Positions 43,762 through 55,495 of a stretch of DNA of 64,000 nucleotides are shown in pieces. The notes below the pieces were generated by a model. The model was not told the DNA's origin. It worked only from the letters and a program-made list of their open reading frames with translations, and searched no databases. Positions within the stretch are counted from its first letter, which is position 1, and each line of letters opens with the position of its first letter. The DNA comes from Leuctra nigra (lineage: Eukaryota; Arthropoda; Insecta; Plecoptera; Leuctridae): the NCBI GenBank assembly GCA_934045905.1, contig OW203764.1, positions 22,873,109-22,937,108 of the forward strand. Reading direction: 5' to 3'. A program made the position numbers and the translations under genes.

Positions 43762-43965
43762 CACTCCCCCAAATAATAGACGGTACTCGAAAGAAAATGA
43801 ATTGACTGTTGAAGGTTTGATGGCATCATCCCATGAAGTCAGTGCTAACGCATTATCTAACTCTTTTAGGTGAGCTCCGATTTCTTTGATAATAACAAGG
43901 ATTGATGTCAAGGAACCGGCCCAGCAGCCAATACGTTTTGTACCAAGTGCCGTTTTGGGGGAGTG
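43762..43965. mobile_element. 204-bp TA-flanked inverted-repeat element
   Basis: CACTCCCCCAAA at the left end and its complement TTTGGGGGAGTG at the right end are both bordered by TA, the target duplication of Tc1/mariner-like transposons. There is no room for a transposase, so it would be a MITE. It lies in the 5' UTR intron of the heat shock gene. The terminal repeat is short (about 12 bp, 14 with the TA), so family placement is inference. Confidence 0.55.
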
Positions 43966-44184
43966 TACATAAAAATGATGCTCGAACCGAGCAGTTTACC
44001 GGCAAAAATTTAAACTAAATAGATTAACGAAGTGTTTAATACGGCTATGCAATGCAGTTATATTGCAGGATTGAAGGATATTTACTGTTGAGTAAAGTAG
44101 TCGCCAAGCAAAAATTAAATGAGGTATATTAGATTTTAGTCAATATAATATGGCGAAAATGGTGATAAATGATGTATTTCTTAC

Positions 44185-44285
44185 CTTGATTATTATATTC
44201 TTTCGTATACGAATCGACTAGAATGCAGTTCTCTCGGCTTCGACTGCTTGCTTGTGTGTTTCTTGTTTCGTGTTGAAATGTCAAC
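44185..44285 (-). other. Non-coding first exon of the small heat shock gene
   Basis: The transcript probably starts about 25-30 bases downstream of the TATA box (near 44,285). It runs to a donor ATCAAG|GTAAG at 44,185/44,184, and the matching acceptor TTTCAG lies directly before the ATG at 43,024. The start position is inferred from the TATA box. Confidence 0.6.
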
Positions 44286-44311
44286 TGTGATTGGAACGCC
44301 AAGCCGCGCTG

Positions 44312-44398
44312 TTTATATAGAGCCTCGTGTTCCCGCGCTTTCTAGAGCCGGCTCGATGTTTCCAGAACGTGCGCGCGCAGGTTCATGACGTTCTAGAA
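44312..44398 (-). promoter_or_regulatory. Heat shock promoter: TATA box and heat shock elements
   Basis: TATATAAA lies at 44,319-44,312 on the minus strand. Upstream are inverted nTTCnnGAAn units bound by heat shock factor: TTCCAGAA at 44,360-44,367, TTCTAGAA at 44,391-44,398 and a partial TTCTAGAG at 44,340-44,347. The spacing suits a heat-inducible promoter. Adjacent GC-rich sequence (GCGCGCGC at about 44,371) lies between the units. Confidence 0.8.
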
Positions 44399-44399
44399 G

Positions 44400-46315
44400 G
44401 CGGAGAACGATCTTGATGAAATCACTGGGTCATTACCTTGTTGCAATTAACTGTGTAGGTGGGGTTTAATCGAATTGATGATGATTTATACTGAAATATA
44501 GTTTGTAATTCATCATTTATTTTCTATCAATTTCTAAAATTTCTAAAATTAAATTACTCACATTTCACACTGTACTCGTATTGATTTGTAACTATAAACA
44601 AGCAAAATATGTGCAACTGCCTACCTGTTATCGATAGATGAACCATGAACCAATGGAGTTATAAAATATAAAATATATAAAAAAATTTAACTCCATTGAA
44701 GAATGATTTCAAACTCAGGTTATTAAATATTGTTTATTTCTTGCACGTTTGATACAAAACATTTTAATCTCCTTTCTCTCATTGCTTAGGAATTCAGTTA
44801 CGTATACAGTTAAATTTAAAAAATAAAATGTCCATTAATTAATTTCGTCTCATCTAAAAGTGATAACGCTGATGACTTTGAGAAATGACCTCGGATAATA
44901 TAACTGGGGTAGTAGCCCTGATATGATTATGAACCGTCAACCTTGAAACACAAGTAAATCCACTTAAAAATGTACATACCAAATAATAATTCAGCCATAT
45001 TATCTTTTACACGTTTTAAATCATTTTTTTATTTTGTGACCATTTTTACAGAATTAACAACGAATAAAACCATAATAATGAAGGCATTTTGTATGTACCT
45101 ATACTGAAACAGTACGAGAATTCATGTTTGAGGTCGAATCAATTGATATGAATCATAGACGTTTTCGGCAAATCACAGAGGTTACAGCAAGTTACAGCAA
45201 GTTACAGCTATTTTTGCCTCAATTTCCATTTCATTACACAGTCAAATAACATAATTATATTAAAATATGCAACTTGCACTCTTGAATCCGAAGAATTAAA
45301 TTGAACTGTTTTTCGATGCATCCATAAAATAATGTCAAGCTCAATCTAGGGTTTGTTAGTCATCTTGCGGTAGGTCAGCATTAGATCAAACCATCTTTGG
45401 ATCAAAACTCAATGCTCTGTGTTAACTAAATCGAGTAATATATTTTTTTATATGCTGCTGGTAAACTGAGATTTGTTCTTAGTATAGTAAATAGTTTATT
45501 TAGTTATAAGAACTATTTTCTATACAGTGAAAATATACCTGTTACAATATTTTCATCAATACAATATTAATTACATGGAATGGCATACAATATTTATTAG
45601 ATAATTACATAAAGGACGTTGACAATAACAAGCGAGACATTGAACTCCACAAATTGCAAAGTAGAAATTCATTTTGATGAAGGCAGGTATTAAATTCTTG
45701 AACAATTTGACGCCCTATTATTATGTTATCACGTATTATATTGGTCAGCACAATTAAGTCGATTGTTTACGCATCAATTCTCTAAAATCATAGGTGTTTG
45801 CTAAAAAAATAATTCACATCCTAGTAAAATTGATATGTCAATGTAAGATTGATCATCGTCGTTGATACTCGTCGTTTGTAGTATACAATAAAATCACTAC
45901 TTTCTTAGGTATTGCGCATTATGTCAATCCATTTGATAGTTGTCTTGCGGAAAATGTACTAAAGGTAAACCTTGTTGCTAATTTTACGTCCTTAATTTTA
46001 CAACTTTTTATTGTGAACGACTCTAAGCCATAAGACGAACTTATACGTTGCAGATAATTTTACTGCTAATTTTGATTGCAAATGGGCCAATGAGCGAAAA
46101 TGCCCATAAAATGTGGAAATAACGCGTGAACCAAAAGGCACGTGATCGTGGGCCAATACGCCACTATTTAAAAAAATAAATTGCCTATTAGTGTACAAAG
46201 ATTGGTTGCAGAAACTGATAAATGATTTTATTTAGTTCACAGTGCAAAAATGCTTCAAAATATATTATCTTGGCCCTTCTTTTAGATCTCAACCTTCTTC
46301 CCTTCTTCAGTTCAG
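44400..46315. other. Intergenic, no gene seen
   Basis: AT-rich DNA between the heat shock promoter and the transposon cluster. The only structure I see is three copies of GTTACAGCAA at 45,181-45,208. Confidence 0.5.
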
Positions 46316-46323
46316 TGTATGAA

Positions 46324-47465
46324 CAGTGTTGGGCAAGATACTTTCAAAAAGTATCTGAGATAGAAGATACTCCTAAAAATGTCTCTGAGATACAAGAACA
46401 AGATACTAGATAGTACAAAGATACTTTCACAAAACGTATGTGTCAAGATTCAAGATACTTTCACAAAACGTATGTCAAGATACAAGATACTTAAGATACA
46501 AGATACTTTGAATGAAAATTGATTGTAGGATAGAAGGTTATACAAAATGTCGAAGAAACAAGTTTGTGCAGTAATTGGTTGAAAAATTACCATGCAAAGG
46601 CATAATTTTTAATTATTTTGTCATAATTACTAGTTCTAAATTCCGATACTTAAGGTGGCTGTATATCACGTGACTTTATTTCTCTACATCCGATCAAAAG
46701 AAATAGTTACCTATGAGTACATACCTTACATCGTTCATGTTGAGTAATCAAAGGTGATTTATGAAGGAAATTCACTGCATACTGGAGCTTATCAATATTT
46801 GCAGTCAATATTATTTAATTTTGCAGTGGTTTTATAATAAAAACAACACAAATATCGTGTATACGTACGCGTGTGAAGACTGTCAAAACCAAGTGCTGTT
46901 CGTTTAAACATTACATTCATAATAGTGGATATAATTAATATCTCAACATTTCGTTGGAAAGAGGAAGAAAGAGCGCATGTTATATATTCTGACATTGCGT
47001 CAGGTTTGTGATGCAAATATGCCTTTTTATTAGAGTAAAGTTTGCTGTTCTTGGCAACTCGTAGAATTTCCTTCAACTTCAGGTCTTGATTTGAGAATAT
47101 TTTGGTGCAAGGAAGTAAAATCATCTAATATGTTATTTTCGCAGTTCTTTTCTGAGTAGATAAGTTCCAACAGATGTGTCCTAACTTATCTGATGAGTGA
47201 GAAGTCTTTGCTAAACTGAACCCTTCCAACAGAAAATGTGTAGCTTTTTGGTTAAAAAGTCACGTGATATACAGCCACCTTAATTCACATTTTAAAGTAT
47301 TGTATCTTAGATATCCAAGATACTTCAAGATACTTAGAAAAAGTATCTGAGATATCAAATTTTAAGATAATTTTAGAAAGTATCTGAGATACAGATAGGA
47401 CTAAGACACTTTTGTATCTTGAGATACGTAGATTTCAGATAGTATCTGAGATACTGCCATCCCTG
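46324..47465. mobile_element. Non-autonomous hAT-like element, interrupted by a nested insertion
   Basis: The left end CAGTGTTGGGCAAGATAC and the inverted right end CAGGGATGGCAGTATC are imperfect terminal repeats of hAT type. The flanks TGTATGAA (46,316-46,323) and TGCATGAA (47,466-47,473) form an 8-bp target duplication with one mismatch, as expected for hAT. Many AGATAC/GTATCT words crowd both subterminal regions (46,340-46,510 and 47,300-47,457), as in hAT transposase-binding regions. Without the nested insertion the element is about 510 bp and has no transposase frame. Confidence 0.75.
46654..47279. mobile_element. 626-bp TTAA-flanked element nested in the hAT element
   Basis: GGTGGCTGTATATCACGTGACT begins the element and its complement ends it, with TTAA on both sides (46,650-46,653 and 47,280-47,283). 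TTAA duplications are typical of piggyBac and Kolobok transposons. Its inner minus-strand frame (46,792-47,124, 110 codons) has no recognisable transposase motif. It inserted after the hAT element, because it splits it. Confidence 0.75.
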
Positions 47466-47881
47466 TGCATGAAGGATGCTTGGCAGTATTTTTACAAGTT
47501 TTTGTTTGGGTTTGATAATATACTAGTTATTTGTACTGAGTGGAACCGAAATATATTATTCATGGATAAGGTAGAACGATGAGAAACCAACAATGTTGTT
47601 ATTTCTTGCTCTATCACGTAGGCATCCGTTGTACGATTGTTTGGTCACGTACGCCAAGGATGGTTCAGGAACATACAAGAAGGCTATTTACTACTGTGGT
47701 TCGTTATGGCTTAGGGGTGGCTTTGCTAATGACTTGTCTTTGTTGTCATTGTAATGGGACTCAATGGTAATATTGCGATGCGTGCGGTATTTGCGGCTGC
47801 AGGCTGTTTACTTCACTGGTCTACCGAACGCAAAAAGTTTTATGGAGAATATTCTGGAAAATTGTCGGAAGTTTCTTTTAA

Positions 47882-48413
47882 GGTGGCTCATCCAATCGGG
47901 CATAGTCTCAGATTTTCATAATTTTTTGTCTACTTATTGATATTCATGCCATACACAATCCTTGAAAAAATTAAACACTTCTCGTGTCTAGTTTCTGAGA
48001 AAAATTGAGTTTTCTTCCCCATGTTATCTTATGGCAGACAGGTAAAATCGTGTCACATTTAGGCTAATAATGAAGATCTAATTTTTAGTTTGTCCAAACT
48101 TTGATCAAAAAACTTATTTTCTGATAGATATTTGGACATTATATTAGGAAAAAAATTAAAAACAATACCAACGTGTGCTATTTTAAAAGTTATAAACCAA
48201 AAACGAAATGATTTCCCTATACCTCCTGTGTTAAAGTTTTGTTCAATCTCGAAAGGCAATAAATTAAAACCTCGCTGTAAGACGGGAGTTGCAAGTTAAA
48301 TTACAATTTATGATTCTCTTATACTTAAATATAGTTGAAATGTTGGAAAAAGTAATTCATGATGGTAATTTCAAAAAAAAAATATTTTGGAATGTTCGAT
48401 CGGTTGAGCCACG
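47882..48413. mobile_element. Second TTAA-flanked element, 532 bp
   Basis: The left end GGTGGCTCATCCAATCGG and inverted right end CGTGGCTCAACCGATCG match at about four of five positions, and TTAA borders both (47,878-47,881 and 48,414-48,417). The first bases TTAAGGTGGCT are shared with the nested element at 46,654, so both probably belong to one superfamily. No transposase frame is seen. It is older or more decayed than the other copy, judging from the mismatches. Confidence 0.55.
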
Positions 48414-48417
48414 TTAA

Positions 48418-48710
48418 ATTTAATCCTTTTACCTTTGATATCTTTATATTCTTATTTTTAAATTTTATTAATATGACTAGTGAATTAGATGTTAATTTTA
48501 ATTCCTTGACTGAGTTTAAAGCATTAATTTTACGACATCTGTGATAATTTTTACTTGCTTTAAATGTTTAATTCCTTCTGTGATATACCCTATGTTCTTT
48601 TTATGTATTCCTATGACTATGTGCAATTTTGTATGTAATATGTGTTTTTATTATATTTGTACTTGTGGGCTTGCCCGTTACAAATAAAGGATTAATAATA
48701 ATAATAATAA
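48418..48710 (+). mobile_element. Probable LINE 3' tail
   Basis: A short frame ends with a F-N-S-L-T-x-F-K-x-x-I-L-x-x-L motif (stop at 48,542-48,544), like the extreme C-terminus of non-LTR reverse transcriptases. A 3' UTR-like segment follows, with AATAAA at 48,683-48,688 and a terminal (TAA)n run to 48,710, the usual tail of such elements. The reverse transcriptase itself is absent. This is inferred from pattern only. Confidence 0.4.
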
Positions 48711-48985
48711 CCACTAATTATGATTATAATTTCCACATTATAATTTCAACTGAATATTTGATATAGATATCAATTGCCAGTGGAAAATCAGTACGGTATG
48801 CCAAAACGATTGTAGAAATCACAAGAATAAGTAGAATACATAATCCATTCTGAGTCATAACAATAAAAGAAAACTTTACTAAACTAAAGATTACGAAACC
48901 TGTATGACATCAGTTTACCATTTTTTACATAGGTGAATGATTTTGAAACTTCCCGCCGGTTGAAAGTGTCGGCGCGTAAAGACCC

Positions 48986-48997
48986 TGCGCATGCGCG
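48986..48997 (+). promoter_or_regulatory. NRF-1/erect wing type site upstream of XPC
   Basis: TGCGCATGCGCG matches the palindromic consensus for NRF-1 (erect wing in Drosophila). It lies about 160 bases before the XPC start codon in a short GC-rich island (about 48,947-49,010) with no TATA box nearby, which suits the promoter of a constitutively expressed gene. Confidence 0.55.
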
Positions 48998-49157
48998 AGA
49001 AACACATGTGTCATTGAAAATAAATAGGGTTATGACTTATGCGTATTTTGTATGTTTATAAATCTACTAAGGTATTGAGCAAGGAATTATTGTTACATTT
49101 TTATACCGCTTTATTAATTATATTAGAATCTGTCAACAACAGATTTGATAAGTAAAT

Positions 49158-52100
49158 ATGCGTCGAACGCGGCAGACTACGAAGAGTTCTGCGAAGCCTA
49201 AGTACAAAGAATCATCAGATGATGAACCTGTTGACACTTCAACATTGTCAAGCAGAAAGAAAACACAGGTAAAATACAACTCTAAAATCACTGAAAAAAC
49301 TATTTCAACCACATTAAATACATCAGAATCGGAGAACAGCTCTGACGATTTTGTCAAGGATATGCCTAAATTAAAATCTATTAAAAAGTCGAAGGAGAAA
49401 GTAGGATCAAGCAGTGGATCGGAAGAGGAATACGATTTGTCAGAAAACAGTGATTCTGATCTTTCAGAATCAGAGAGACCAAAACCATCACGCCAACATA
49501 ACCGTAAATCAAAATTAAAGGGAACCTTGGTTGCTGTTGAAAGCAAGCAGAGCAACAGATCTTTAATTTTCCGCAAATTGAATGCTCGTAAAAGGAATGG
49601 GTCGAGTAATGAAAAAGAAATTAAGGAAATGGCAAGTACTGTATCAAAAAATAAAGATGATAATGAATCATCAGGCAGCAGCTCCGATGAGTTTGTTCGT
49701 GTCCGACCTTCGGAATCGGTAGACATAACATCCAAATATTTTGAGAAAAAAGAAGAACCCGTGGATGATTTTGCTGCTGTTGAAAGTAAAATTTTCATGG
49801 ACGTTACAAGCACATTGAGTGATTCGGAGTCGGAAGTGGAATACACCGAGGTAAATTGGGGTAGCCTCTCCGGCACAAGCAGCAGTTTGCCGATATCTGT
49901 AACAAATACAAGTGCTGTCCAGAAAGTTGAAAACGTGCCCGATCAGAAAACTGCTACAAGATCTAAGAAAAAGGGAAAAGCTAAAAGAAAAGGTGATGTG
50001 AAGGATGAATCGAAAACACTTGATGTTTTACAGTTGTTGAAGATTGGAGAAGGAGTTTGTTTTGAAACAGAATCTGTAGGCAAATATGTACCATCAGATG
50101 AGGACACTGATCTGGAAGAAGTTAGCCTGGATGAAGAGGAAGGAATGGTTGAAGAAAAGCCACATACAATACCTAAGGAAGGCGTTCAGATCACATTAGA
50201 AATTCCAGAACTTCACCAAAGACGCAAGAAAAAAGATTTTGATATGGAGGCTTACCTATTACGAAGAATAAATAATCGCAAACGATCGATTCAAATCCTT
50301 ATACATAAAGTTCACATTCTGGCTTGGATTTATCATGGTCAGTTTGTCAACGCAATCCTTAATTCCGAAGAACTTATGGGACTCTCTCTATCCTTGATTC
50401 CCTCTCAACATTGTTATCCCCCCAAACATGCTGATTTGGCATACATGGAAAAAATACTCAAATGGTTTAACAAGACCGTGTCTTTAAAAGAAACTATAAT
50501 TGCTACTTATCCTCCAAATTTACTTCAATCACTTCTCGCTCAGTTCAATACGAAGATTGCGGACTCTAAGCGAGATTTAGTTTTCATGTTCATCTGTATT
50601 TTGCGATCACTTGGCATTAAAGCTAGGCTTGTACTCTCACTTCAGCCAGCTCCACTCAAACTTGCCAGCCATGATCTTTGCACACCGCTTGTCAAAAAGC
50701 CACCAGACACAAGTACAAATCAGAAGGTAGTGAAGAAAGAGCCAGATGATCATGCAGAGCCAGGACCTAGTAAAACGATAGCGGAGGACAAAAAAGTTGA
50801 AAGTAAGAGCAAGTATTTTGACAAGCAATCAGAAGACAAGACTCAAAAAAAGAAAAGTAAGTACTTCAATGATAAGTCAGAGAAATCTCAGAGCTCCTCA
50901 AAAGATACAAAACGTAAGGCATCTGCGAAAACAGCTAACGTACAGAAATCCAAAAGAAGTAAATCCTTGAAAACAAATGACGAACACTCTACAGAAAATG
51001 CACCTTCGAGAAGCAAACCGGAACCAGTCAAAAACAACAATCTGGCAACCAAGAGAAAAGACAAGAAAGACCAACCAAAAGAAACTAACTCATCAGGCAC
51101 GAAAGAAGGAGCAAGGAAGAAGACATTACCGAGCCGTCAAGTAAAGTCACAGAAACCTGTTGCTGCACCTCCTCAATCTGATGATTCTGACTTTGAACCT
51201 CAACAGAAACGCCGCAGGAGCAAGGTTACTCCAGTCAAGAAAGTTAACAACAAGAAAACAAACAAGAAACTTGATACCAGTAAATCTACCCCAAGCAAGA
51301 AATCATCCACTACAAAGATCAAGTCAGAAACCGCAGCTTCAGACTCTGACTTTCAGCCAGAAGCACAAAGTTCTTCAGATACCGATTCTCCAGCGGGCTC
51401 GGATTCTGATATCCAGTTTGTGGTACGTAGTAAAACAGCATTCTTTCCCAGTTGTGTTCATGAGCAGTTGCTACAAAACCAATAAACACCAATAGGCAAT
51501 AACCCTCTTTATGCATCTTCTTTGTTCTTAGAAATACCTAGAGGGTTGCTATTGTCGATCAACAACACACATTGATGTCTGCAATCTTCTTAACTTTAAA
51601 ACATTATTAAAAATATACCTACAATAATATGAATGTTTTTTTTGATATAAAAAAGAAAAATATATTAAAAAATTATTTCAAAACATTTGCTATGATCCTG
51701 CTATGAAGTTGACCCCCCCACCCCAGCACAAATAGACAAACCATTTGACAAACTCCCTATAAACAGTGTTATGGTTCACATTTTTGAGAAACTTTCTTAT
51801 TTCAGCCACAAGTTGTAAAACTTCCTACTAAGAAGTGGGATGGTAAAATAGACAGGCGTGTTCTGTCATCTGATTCAGAAGACGCAAGCACAACGAAGAA
51901 AGCCACCAAGAAACGACGTCTGAGCAAGGATAAAGAGGAACAGAAGTCCGAGAAGAAGAAAATTGGCATCGACGTGTGGACAGAAGTGTTCCTGGAAGCT
52001 GAAGAGAAGTGGTTTTGTGTCGATGTTCCGAGACAGAAAGTCCATTGCCACACTGAATTGCTCGTATGTACTTCGTATGACATGGTTTCACATTGTTATT

Positions 52101-54400
52101 TTTTACCATCCAATTTATATTTTATTGAATATAAATCATTATTACGTATACTATTGATTACCTTTACCAATGAATTTGTTCGGACTGCTTCAGGCCAAGG
52201 CAACTCAGCCCGTGCTCTACGTCGTTGCCTTCAACAATGATGCCACAATCAAAGACGTTACTCGTCGCTATGTTGTCAACTGGACGACGATAAAGCAACG
52301 TGTCGATGAATCGTGGTGGGAGAAAGCCATTTCACCTTTCCTTGGAAAAAAAACAGCATTAGATCTTGAAGAGGTAAGAGTTAGTGTAGAAACTTGATTC
52401 AGGGTTAGCTAGCACTATTAGCCTTTCAACAAACATTGTTTATTACTTTGCCGAGTAGGATGAAGAGCTGAGCAATCGCATGATCAATCATCCGCTGCCG
52501 ACTGTGATCGGCGAGTACAAGAACCATCCACTCTACGCTCTCAAGCGCCACCTGCTGAAGTTCGAGGCGATCTACCCACCCGAGGCACCGACGCTTGGAT
52601 TCGTGCGCGGGGAAGCGGTTTACTCTCGAGATTGCGTTCACGGACTGCACTCCAGGGAGGTGTGGGTGAAAGAGGCCAAGGTTGTCAAACCAGGAGAACA
52701 GCCGTACAAGATTGTTAAAGCACGGCCGAAGTATGATAAGGTAATGATTTAGTATTTTTACTCTCGTGTCTTTTGTTTAGAAGAGTTGATTAATTGGTTT
52801 AATTACAATTGGTGGCAGATACTGGATTTCACAAATTCTGGTATATTCATTCATACAGTCTGAAAGTTATACTGGTATTTTGTTAATTTGTTTCAATTAT
52901 AGCGTTATCAGTCATTATTCTTTATGAATCCAGACCTTGGTTTATTTGCTAGAACAAGTTGTTAGAAAGAAAAGTGGAAAAAAAACAAAAATACCTCCTA
53001 TTTGGATCTTCTTGAAAATATGGTAGGTGCTATCAAAATCCAAATTTTTCATGTTTGAAAACTTTCTCTCTGTTGCAGCCGTCTGGCACGATGATCACAG
53101 ACCTACCGCTGGAGGTGTTTGGTCTGTGGCAAGTAGGAGAGTACGTACCGCCGACGGCACAGGATGGCAAGGTTCCACGCAACGAGTACGGCAACGTTGA
53201 GTTGTTCAAGCCGTGCATGTTGCCTAAAGGCACTGTGCACCTACCAAGTAAGCATCCTCCAATTGATTTGACCTCATAAGTTAGTGGCTACCTTCTTGAA
53301 ATTTTAAAACAGAATTATTTTGTGTCTGATTGGACATACAAATAATTATATTTTTGAATCTATGGAAAATATTTGTTTTTAAGTTAACATTTTATCAGCT
53401 GCTTGGTTTTCTTTTTAAATAATGTATGTAATCACTTCAACATTGAGTGAAGTGAAAAATATGTCTCAGATTTAATAGTCAGTTAATAACTAGTTACATA
53501 CTGTATTAGATTTTAAGCTCCAATAACAACATATTCCCTGTTCAATGTATGCTTGAAATAGGCCACTTTTGCAGTCATAGGTTAGATCCAAGGTCATCCC
53601 ATGAGACGTAATGTAAAAGAGCTCAAATTTGAGTTCATACGTACGTTGAACAGCCCGTACCTTTTAAAATGTTTATCAGAAAAGATCTTACTCCTCACCA
53701 ACTCAGTGATTTTTATGCAATAACTTCTTTTTGCTGGTGTTTCAGTCAACCCATATTTCCTGCAAGTCAGGTATAACAAATAGTAAAATATTAAACATTT
53801 ATATTCTGTTGTAGTCCCCGGTCTTAGCCGAGTAGCGAAGAAGCTGGGCATCGACTGTGCGCCAGCGATGATTGGCTTCGACTATCACAGTGGAGGCAGT
53901 CATCCTACGTATGACGGCTACGTTGTCTGCGAGGAACATAAGGACATCATCCTGGATGCCTGGCGTCAGGTGAATTACATTTTAATAGCATTTCTCTGTC
54001 ATGATTTACAAAATACCTCCCGGATGTTTACTTTCATGGTCTGCCTCTTGGCATGGACTATTAAGTTATTATATTTTTTGTAAATATTTTGGCTTTCAAG
54101 TATACCTAAATCTTTAATTGGGATATTTTCCAGCATCCTAGAGAAATGTCAGGGAGCGATAACGAGAATCTAATGTACATAACTGAATGTTTTTAGGACG
54201 TGGAGGAGTCCGAGAAGAGAGCCGAGGCAAAGCTAGAGAAGCGAGTCTACGATAATTGGAAGCGGCTCATCAAAGGACTGCTCATTCGTGAGCGACTCAA
54301 ACAGCGCTATTCTTTCGGCGAAGCTCAGCCGTCGACATCCAGAGCCAAGCCGAGTAGTAAAACATCTGCAAAGAAAAGCACAGCGAAGAAGGGAAACTAA
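49158..54400 (+). CDS. XPC: DNA repair protein XPC (Rad4/mus210 family)
   Basis: Damage sensor of global nucleotide excision repair; it binds distorted DNA and recruits TFIIH. Seven coding exons join in frame: 49,158-51,422, 51,806-52,063, 52,194-52,373, 52,459-52,740, 53,079-53,247, 53,815-53,969 and 54,197-54,400, giving 1170 residues. An in-frame stop at 49,149 supports the ATG. Residues 1-340 are acidic, Ser/Lys-rich and disordered. The first part of the transglutaminase-like domain follows at about 350-500 (ending in [14 protein letters not shown]), then a long Lys/Ser-rich insert at about 510-760. The rest of that domain and the three beta-hairpin domains are in exons 2-6: [36 protein letters not shown] and G-F-D-Y-H-S-G. 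The basic coiled tail of exon 7 is where relatives bind centrin. S-K-Y-F occurs three times. Confidence 0.95.
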
Positions 54401-54664
54401 CTGGAAGTGAGTTTAAAACAACTACACATCCAGTGAAGAGGTGCGTTGCAAAGCCAGTATTTTTAACGTTAATTATTGTTCCTGTTCAAATATAGTCTTT
54501 CGTCCTTTCGTATCGCCTTCAACTGGGCTCAATTGTTTGATTTTGAGCTGATTGGTTGAATGTATTGAAGTCATTAACTTTGAAGGCTTGAAGTATGACC
54601 TTGAGTTGATGCCATTTCAGTAAAAGAATCTCTTAGCAGTGCAGGGGTACTAATAATTGTATAG

Positions 54665-54670
54665 AATAAA
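54665..54670 (+). terminator. Candidate poly(A) signal of XPC
   Basis: AATAAA about 265 bases after the XPC stop codon, the first such hexamer on this strand. Usage is inferred. Confidence 0.5.
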
Positions 54671-55328
54671 TTAGGAATACATCGTAGCGGACCCTCAGTA
54701 CAAAATAATACTTCCAAGTTCCAAATCATCAGGGCCTCATTTGATTATTATATGGCCAAGTAGTATAAAATTAAATTCATTCATATAAAATTCCTTTCAT
54801 TCACAGAATTTATCATTTGAAGTGAATTGCGTGAGGAGTTGAGAAGTATTTTTTCACTTTGTCATATACTAATAGGTAGGATAGAACTATTCAGAGAACA
54901 ATTCTAATAGTTTAATATCATTGTACTACTACATCACACACAGTCAATTAAATAGTGTTACATAAAGTGTAAAATGTGAGTGTCGAGCGAGAGGTACCTT
55001 ATTGTTCTAGACGCTCATCTTTGTCACTTAGTCAATTACAACCGTAATTTCCCAAAATTGACGTGCATCATAAAAAATGTAAATTCAAATAATTTATTTA
55101 GGTATTTGTGCTGGTTCTCCTTTTTATTTCCTAGCACATGATGTTGATGTCACTCTGATGTCACGTTGATTGCAATGCATGACATAAATTAAACACCAAA
55201 TCAAGTTGCTTGAATGCTTCGGCCTAATTTAAATGATGAGTTTGTGATGTCCCTTGTAGGCAGCAGTGCTACATGGCATTAGATAACGAGAACATGTAAT
55301 GGGAATTGTTGGTGAATCTACACAACTA

Positions 55329-55495
55329 CCGTATTTACTCGCATATAGTCCGCACCCGCGTATAGTCCGCACCCCTGTTTTTGAAACTGGTTTTTCGAAA
55401 AATGCTGTGTATGGTACATATCGCGTGTATAGTCTGCATCCCTGTTTTCAGATTTCAATATTTGAAATATACCCGTGGACTATATGTGAATATGG
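55329..55495. mobile_element. 167-bp TA-flanked MITE-like element
   Basis: The left end CCGTATTTACTCGCATATAG and the inverted right end CCATATTCACATATAG are imperfect terminal repeats, flanked by TA (55,327-55,328 and 55,496-55,497). Inside, the words TATAGTCCGCACCC and TATAGTCTGCATCCC recur. The layout suits a Tc1/mariner-type MITE, but placement in a superfamily is inference. Confidence 0.5.

Noticed and set aside
46792..47124. 110-codon minus-strand frame as transposase of the nested TTAA element
   Set aside because: No DDE or zinc-finger motif and far too short; the element is best read as non-autonomous.
49133..49876. 247-codon minus-strand frame opposite XPC exon 1
   Set aside because: It is the complement of the Ser/Lys/Glu-rich first exon of XPC; its Ser/Leu/Phe-rich composition follows from that.
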